Source: Clitoria ternatea (lineage: Eukaryota > Streptophyta > Magnoliopsida > Fabales > Fabaceae). From it: DNA of 64,000 bases. Shown in pieces: positions 57,670-64,000 of the stretch; position 1 is the stretch's first letter; every line of letters starts with the position of its first letter. The notes beneath the pieces were generated by a model that saw only the letters and a list, made by a program, of their open reading frames with translations, searched no databases and had not been told where the DNA came from. Made by a program: the position numbers and the translations under genes. The stretch spans positions 80,603,501-80,667,500 of the forward strand of contig CM075670.1 in the NCBI GenBank assembly GCA_037962975.1, in the 5' to 3' direction.

Positions 57670-59430
57670 AAAACAGAGCTCTGCTTTAGAAGCCCATGAA
57701 ACAGAGCACAACGAAGAGGCAAATGAAATAGTTGTAGCAAACCCCGTCGAAGAATCGTGTAAGAAGCTAGTAGACGATGAAGAGGTAAATGAAACGCTAA
57801 AGAAGAAGATGGAGTTAGTCAAACGACGAAGGATGAAGGGTCTGGTAGAAGAACCATCCATCAACAAAGCTGGTCAAACGACGAAGGAGCATTCGTGCCC
57901 GGTTATGGAGAACAGAGAAGCCCTAAGTGAAATTCCATCTCAAATTAGGGGAATATGAGAATGTGGTTCAACTTCTGTCCCATTCAGTAATTAAAATGTT
58001 TAATTTTTTAATGTCGTATTGCATCTTCTATGGTAAGTCGTGTCCAATGTGAGCGATGCGTATCAGAGTCATATCTAAGCCGTGTCTATTTTTTAAATAA
58101 TTTTTTAAAAAAAAATTTGATACTTTTTGGATATATATCGGGACATATCGGTCATATATCAGTATCCAATATGTGTCTAATATTGATACTTTTGCATTTT
58201 TAGAGTATCACGGCTTCATAGGAAAAGACTAATGGATGGCAAAACTCTAAAATAGTTAGTTGCATTTGATAATAATAATCACAAAATGAGAGAAGACGTC
58301 TCAGATAACACCAAGCTAAAAATAACAGATATAACAATTACAGTAAAAAACAGGTAAAAGGAATTACTTTGAAATAAGGCATTTTTTTATAAGTCTCATT
58401 CTCTTTTACTATTTAGCAAAACACTTTACTAGCAAAAATAATGCAAACCATACAAGAAACATGAGTTTCTTTATACTGACATGGGAAAATCATAGGTTAA
58501 ATTTTTCAAGTGAAAGAAGTACTCACAATTTGATCTAGACCAACCAATCTATAGATTCTCCCTATCATAAACCTTGCGGTAACCCATCAAGAAGTTTCCT
58601 AAACAGGGGTAGACCATGTCTTCCATTTGTTTACTTATTGATTAAATGATTTTATTATTGTCATTTGTCATATCTTGGAATAAAAAACTATTCATTAAGT
58701 TTGCATTGCTATAAAGCTAATTATAGTTCATTTGTTTCTTATCTTGCTTAAAGTTCAAGAAAATAAAGCATAAAAAATGCATAAAGAGGATATTTCACAA
58801 AGAAACATATCATAAATTTTAGTAGCTATGAGATTTAGACTAAATGAAACATATACACAAGCAAAAACTATGAATGTAGTAAAATAGTAAAAGAAAACCA
58901 GAGAGTATCTTTAAGCAAAATCTCACCTAATGGAAACAGTAAGAGAATCTATACACAGAATAATGTACTGATGGAAATCCACAGTAGGACCAAATGTATG
59001 AAGCTTCCATAGACAATGTCTTAGCTCGATGGTGATGACAAACGACAGAGCTTGATGGTGATGACGAATGACAGAGCTTGATGGTGATAAGTAATGACGA
59101 ACAATCAGAGGCAGAGTAAAGGGAAAGATAGATAGGGGTTTAGAATTTGGATATTTGGGATTAATCTAGATTTTTATCCAATTTATTTTTTAATAGATTC
59201 AGATTTTAAAAAATCTATTTTAATTTTATAGAAAATAAACCTTATGGATCTATTTTTTTTTGGACAATGTAAATCCAATTATTTTTAATATAGTTTGGGC
59301 ATAGATTTAGTTTGAATATATAATCTAGTTTTTTTGCACAACCCTAGATAGGAGTGCTCCAATGGTTGATTTTTATCACCACCTTTGGGTTCTTGGATGT
59401 TCCTAAGCTCTAAGGGTTCTTACTTGATTA
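57670..59430. other. Intergenic DNA with a short charged open frame
   Basis: From 57665 to 57958 one plus frame is open without ATG at the start (Glu/Lys-rich, about 97 codons), cut off at the LTR junction. Upstream of the LTR the rejoined frame meets a stop within a few codons, so it is unlikely to be a gene. The rest is AT-rich; GATGGTGATGAC words repeat near 59025-59100. Confidence 0.4.
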
Positions 59431-59436
59431 TTTGTG

Positions 59437-59685
59437 CTTTCTTGGAATCATGCTTTTCGTGAAGCAAATTCATGTGTGGATGCTCTTGCGAGTTATGCTT
59501 ACAACATGATAGTTTCTTTCGAGTGCTTTGAGGATGTTCCTTCTTTTATTTCTTTATGTTTTGTTTCTGATTTGTCTTCCACCCTTTTCCCTAAAGGTAG
59601 AGTTCAGAATTGTTTTGGTTTGTTAAACCCCTACATAAAAAATAATATAATACTTATCATGCAACACTTGAAACTTAGATCATGA
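59437..59685 (+). pseudogene. RNase H-like fragment of a non-LTR retroelement
   Basis: The reading 'WNHAFREANSCVDALASYA' matches the end of plant RNase H-like domains attached to LINE-type reverse transcriptases (consensus: an H, then REAN or REGN, then DALA). The remaining residues resemble the usual hydrophobic tail ('FISLCFVSDLSSTLFPKG'). No upstream RT is visible, and a TGA lies three codons before. A truncated relic. Confidence 0.5.
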
Positions 59686-59699
59686 ATCCTAAGCTAATT

Positions 59700-60730
59700 T
59701 TTTAGGTGCTTAAGGAAATTTAGGGTAAAAATTTTCTTTTTGAAACAATTATCTCAAGATTCGAAATCTATGTTCTAAGGTCATGTGAAAATGTACATAG
59801 TTTGTCCTAAGTAAAACATTTCATATGCCATATATAGATATATCATGCCATTTTACAAATCAAGGTGGCATACACATTACATACATGTTAAGCACCATGA
59901 CATATACCAGTCTTACATATCACTACCTATCAACTCAACATATTAACATAATAAGTTCAAGCTGATTTCTAATCCAAGATTCATCACTAATGGCATATGT
60001 GTTGGTTTCATCATGATTATCACTATACACCATTAACTATCAAAGCAATATACCAACCTAAGACGTTCAGGCTAATTCAAGTATCTTTATAATATATGGT
60101 GATATAGTCCTAAAATGTTCAACTAGTTCTAACTAAGGGTGACCACCAAACATTATTCTGTTCAAGATTCATTGAACCATTAGTAGGGAATAGTGAGACT
60201 ATGTATAGAATAAATACAAAATGAAATAGAATTACACACAAACACAATTACAGGGAAAATATATGCTATGCATATGCCAAACAATGTTGATTCATTTACA
60301 CATTTTACTTTAGTCAATGATGTCATGATGGATCCATTCTAAATTGTGTATAATCACTATAGTGTAATGATTCTTATAATTATAATCTTTTTACTGGTAC
60401 TAAACCAAAGCGCCCCTTCACAACACTGTCACCCATTGTGACTCGGATACACACACATATATATGTTACGGGCTGGCTCTAAAACATCTTGTACAGAGTG
60501 TCAATAGATCATAAACATCATACTCCTAGGGTTTTTGCTCATCATGAAACTGCCCTTCACCTGGCCAACAATCAAAGGGACTTCTACATCCTAATATGTG
60601 TCCTTTATGTTCATGATGCGTGATGTGTTAATTATCTTTATATTTCATTGTGTTATGTTTTAAATCTCATATCAATAATTCTTAATAGCTACATGGCTAT
60701 TCATAAATCATAACAGATACATATATCAAC

Positions 60731-60767
<37 letters not shown>

Positions 60768-62500
60768 AATCATCTTATTTTCATATTGTCATATCACTTT
60801 TCATCAATAAGGTACTCAACCATATATTCTCTTGAATTAATAAGAATTATTATACCTTTTATCATCACAAAGTGTACTAAGGGTTGGAAAAGTGATTTCA
60901 TTTAATTTGAGGCTAAGTAACTGATTACTATGTTTGGGGTAATCGATTATTTTGCAAGCAGAGATTGAGTAATCGATTACCACATTTGGGGTAATCGATT
61001 ACCATGTTTAGAATTGATTATTTGTAAATGAAAAACCATTCAAGCAAATAAGGATTCAGTAATCAATTATTTCATGTAAAAGATAGCATAGATGAGCATA
61101 AATGACAAAGTTCCCTGAACATAGAGATTCCAAAGTTGTCACATACGTAGTTTATCACTATTACATTTCATATAACATCCATTAATTCATCTAATTCACA
61201 CTTCCATCACATAATTCCACACATCATCAATCAATTTATTCAATTCTCACTTTCAATATATGTTCAATTCCATTCATGAATCATTATGACCAATTACATT
61301 CTAATCATTCAATTTACTAATCATCATAATTGAACAACATCCTAATATTTAATTCATCAATCATCACAACCAATTACATTATAACTATTACTAATCATCA
61401 CGACCAAATAACATTATAACTATTTAATTTTCTAATCATCGCAACCAAGCCACATTTTAACAACATATAAATATATCCAAATCACCAATTCCACAACTTA
61501 GCCACATTCTAAGATTTCAAAATACAATTGCATTCAATTCACAATTCCACAACTAAGCCATATTCTAAGACTTCAACATACAATTACATTCCATTCACTA
61601 ATTTCACAACTAACGACATTCTAACATTTATCAAAATTCCTATGATCAAACATGCAATTCTACTCATTCTTTACTTATTCACAACATCATCTCCTCTTCT
61701 CTGCCTCAAAGAAGACAACCACAAGGTGTTGTGAGCTCTTCTTGGTTCTAGATCTAACCTACACATAAACACATTCAATTTCACATAATTATCAAACTAA
61801 GCCATAACCTTGTTGATTAACCAACTCCTAACTATCTAGAAACTCAAGAACACAAGAATTACAACAAATTAAAATTGAATGGAAAAAGTTTAAGCTTTTC
61901 CCCATAACACAAACAATCAAGAACAAACCCTACAAACATGAAATTAAGAGGACATGAGGTTTGGTCCAAGAAATTAAGCAAATTACCAAGTGGTTTCTAG
62001 ACTCATATCTAGGTTACCAAGAAACATAAATCAAAGAGATGACTTTTCTCTCCTTGTACCATTGCATGTGGAGAAGGAAATGGAAGTAATGGAAAAGCTC
62101 ATACTTGCCTTTAGTGAGATGAAAATATTGGTGATGAGAGGAGAGTGTGGTCATAATTTTTGGGTGAGAGGGGAGAAGATGGAAGAAAACATATATGTGT
62201 TGGTGGAGTGGGAAAGTAACGAGAGTGAAAAGGGAGTGGAGTGATTTATAGAGGATAAAAGAGAAAGAGTGTTTTAGACTTTTAATTAAACTAAAATAGA
62301 TAACCAGTACGTTTAGGATATAGTTGAATTTATGAAAAGATCGAAACTAATTTTTGAGTATATCCCTCAAACCAGAATTTAAAACTCTATTTTCTCTCAT
62401 AATCTCAAAATAGTCAGAAAATTTAAACTATACCCCTAAATTGTCCAAGATTGTATTAAACATACAAATAGAATTAAATTTCTAAAAACAAGATGTTACA
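59700..62500 (+). mobile_element. Third long gypsy-like LTR relic
   Basis: It ends AAGATGTTACA at 62500 and shares the 'TTTTTACTGGTACTAAACC' and 'GTTACGGGCT' blocks (60390-60475) with the LTR at 54864. The left end is uncertain (near TCATGAATCC, about 59681) and no TSD was found. Three AATCGATT palindromes lie at 60940-61010. An 84-codon frame at 61990 has no known feature. Confidence 0.5.
60940..61010. repeat. AATCGATT palindromes in the third LTR
   Basis: GGGTAATCGATTA, GAGTAATCGATTACC and GGGTAATCGATTACC lie within 70 bp, separated by related words (CACATTTGGG, ATGTTTGGG). Same 8-mer as at 411-805. Confidence 0.8.
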
Positions 62501-63111
62501 TAGTATCAATTATTTTGTGTAACAATAGGCATGAGCCAATATTTATAAATCAAAATATATATTTAAAAATTTTATGCATTATAAAATAATAAATATTTAT
62601 AAATCAAAATATATTTATAAAATTTATATATTATAAAATATAAATTTGAATTTGTAATAATATATATTATTTAACACATTTGATTGCATATTTATATTAT
62701 TAAATACATTTAATTACTATTAACTATAATTGATATTTTCACTTTGAAAAATATTGTATTTATAATATTTTATGAATTTATTCTATATCATATTAGTTTT
62801 AATGTAAAAATTATAAATTTGGATTGATTTAACTAGTTAATTAATAATTGATTGTTGGTTTAACTAGTAATTCAATAGCTCATAGGTCATGTTTGGTTGG
62901 CCATTTAATGATTTTAAAAGTAAACCAATTTTTTCCATTAAAATTCCGTTCACTTCCTTCAAAAATTGAGCCGTATCAATTAATTTTAATTTATGAAAAC
63001 TTTTAATTAATTTTACCTTTTTTTTTTTCTCTCAAGAGTATTCATCTTTTTTGGTGCCAAAACCTACTGAAATTAAACTTTATTTTTATTTGTTGCACGT
63101 GGAATGAAATT
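62501..63111. other. AT-rich spacer
   Basis: No gene seen. Confidence 0.65.
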
Positions 63112-63157
63112 GTGTAAGGAGTCGTAACAGCTCACTAACCAACTGAGCTAATTAACA
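63112..63157 (-). repeat. tRNA-like A-box fragment, possibly a SINE relic
   Basis: The minus strand reads TTAGCTCAGTTGGTTAGTGA (63153 downward), a near-perfect tRNA D-arm and polymerase III A box. The expected anticodon arm and B box (GGTTCGA) are not recognisable downstream, so it is not a functional tRNA. A tRNA-derived SINE or a tRNA half is most likely. Confidence 0.45.
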
Positions 63158-63400
63158 TTGAAAAACTTTATTTATATATACACACAATAGTTAATTTTTG
63201 CATAAATTATTATTTGTTCTTCTATTTAGCACTTTATGTAAAAATCATGCTTCCATCTTTCCTTGATCATGTGGGAGGACATTAGTTCTAAACACAATAA
63301 CCTCCAATATTTTATACAATTGGCTTCTAAATCAATTTAAGCAACAAGAAGCAGTAAGCAACAGCAGCACTATAAGAGCGTTCCATATATAGTTAGTTAC

Positions 63401-63408
63401 TATATATA
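63401..63408 (+). promoter_or_regulatory. TATA box of the small proline-rich gene
   Basis: TTACTATATATACTTGCACTC; about 120 bp before the ATG at 63523. The CT-rich text between (TTCATTCACTTTTCTCTCAA) looks like a plant 5' leader. Confidence 0.55.
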
Positions 63409-63522
63409 CTTGCACTCACAAATAATGACAAGCCACACTAATATCACTCTCTTTCATTCATTCACTTTTCTCTCAAACCTTTCCCTCCAAAAGTTTCGCA
63501 TTGAGTGAAGGTACTGAAGCTC

Positions 63523-63804
63523 ATGGATCAGCGTGAAAACCAAAATGACGATGACCCTTCACCATCACCGATATTTCTATTTGCATTGAACTCTCCGCGA
63601 TATATGGATTCTCCTCCTCCAGAGGACCAAGTTGTGCCTGATATCGATCCTCCTTCGCCGGAAAATGTTTTCACACCATACTCTCCGGGAGGGCATGACC
63701 ATGAAGTGCCGAATCTTGATGATCTGCCGGAAGAATACTATTCTCCTCTGCCACACCCTCCGACGCCACCACAATATTCTATTAGATTCTCTAATAATCA
63801 ATGA
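63523..63804 (+). CDS. Small acidic proline-rich protein, unknown function
   Basis: 93 codons from the first ATG (MDQRENQND). An in-frame GTG at 63505 is not a likely start in a plant. The protein is acidic, with many Pro-Pro and Ser-Pro pairs ('DSPPPEDQ', 'IDPPSPENVF', 'LPHPPTPPQY'). It has no signal peptide or membrane segment and looks disordered. A TATA box and a CT-rich leader precede it, and the region is free of transposon motifs, so this is the best host-gene candidate in the window. No intron is needed. I do not recognise the family. Many SP/TP sites would be open to proline-directed kinases (inference only). Confidence 0.55.
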   Translation: MDQRENQNDDDPSPSPIFLFALNSPRYMDSPPPEDQVVPDIDPPSPENVFTPYSPGGHDHEVPNLDDLPEEYYSPLPHPPTPPQYSIRFSNNQ

Positions 63805-64000
63805 TATAGATTATCATTATAAATTACTAATATAATATCATATTATTAATTATAATATGACCGAGTTTTTAATCTGAATAGTGTATAATTATTTGATTTT
63901 TTTAGTGTCTAATGAGTGGCTCATGTTCTTATCAGATTATTATAGTTGTTAATGTAGTGGAAAATCAATCCACCAAATAAAAAAATAACGTAATCTCCGT
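63805..64000 (+). other. 3' flank of the small gene
   Basis: AT-rich, with AATAAAAAAATAACG near 63977 as a possible polyadenylation signal. Confidence 0.35.

Noticed and set aside
57665..57958. Charged open frame after the solo LTR as a host exon
   Set aside because: No ATG at the start; after removing the LTR the frame meets a stop a few codons upstream.
61990..62244. 84-codon frame in the third LTR
   Set aside because: No recognisable features and located in a noncoding LTR; the shared LTR text explains the region better.
63112..63157. Functional tRNA gene
   Set aside because: Only the D-arm matches; the anticodon arm, T-arm and acceptor pairing are missing.

Overview
The window is AT-rich plant nuclear DNA. 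It is almost entirely transposable elements and their remains, with one plausible small host gene at the far right. The organism is a flowering plant. A legume would fit the Sirevirus-type LTR with a 'CACCCCCC' tail and the many AATCGATT palindromes, but that is only an impression and is not proven by the sequence.

Layout, left to right. 1-1705: 3' end and LTR of a Sirevirus-type Ty1-copia element carrying 14 AATCGATT palindromes. 2290-4335: a 2-kb imperfect inverted repeat. 6190-12280: a decayed Ty3-gypsy gag region split by a Ty1-copia element on the minus strand (6716-11807, TSD GTTGT). 13313-26270: a PIF/Harbinger-like DNA element (TSD TAA) split by Ty3-gypsy element A (14124-25994, TSD TTAAC). 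26699-47478: a very long solo-type LTR (TSD CAAAC) split by Ty3-gypsy element B (27913-44523, TSD ATAAC). 49635-50514: a non-autonomous hAT element with an 8-bp TSD. 50840-52870: a dead hAT transposase. 53088-53411: an ABC-transporter fragment. 54864-57664 and about 59700-62500: two more long LTRs of the 26699 type. 63523-63804: a short proline-rich ORF behind a TATA box.

The most informative part is the pair of elements A and B. Both are Tat-lineage Ty3-gypsy retrotransposons: gag, protease, RT, RNase H, a second archaeal-type RNase H, and integrase without a chromodomain. Each has a gene on the opposite strand between integrase and the 3' LTR. It encodes a protein resembling the 'putative gypsy-type transposon' family (Transposase_28) followed by a coiled coil. 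I could trace the same phase-1 intron of 85-95 nt in all three antisense copies. Element A has one antisense gene. Element B has two diverged ones, separated by an internal copy of the polypurine-tract region.

Two further signals are shared by A and B. First, a stop codon at exactly the same place in the protease region (TAA in A, TAG in B) is the only in-frame stop common to both; all others are private. Second, the spacer between integrase and the antisense gene holds repeated stem-loops whose stems vary by compensating base pairs. Together these suggest an organised, partly undescribed element architecture: a possible readthrough or splicing control of pol, a separately transcribed spliced antisense gene, and a structured RNA or DNA spacer.
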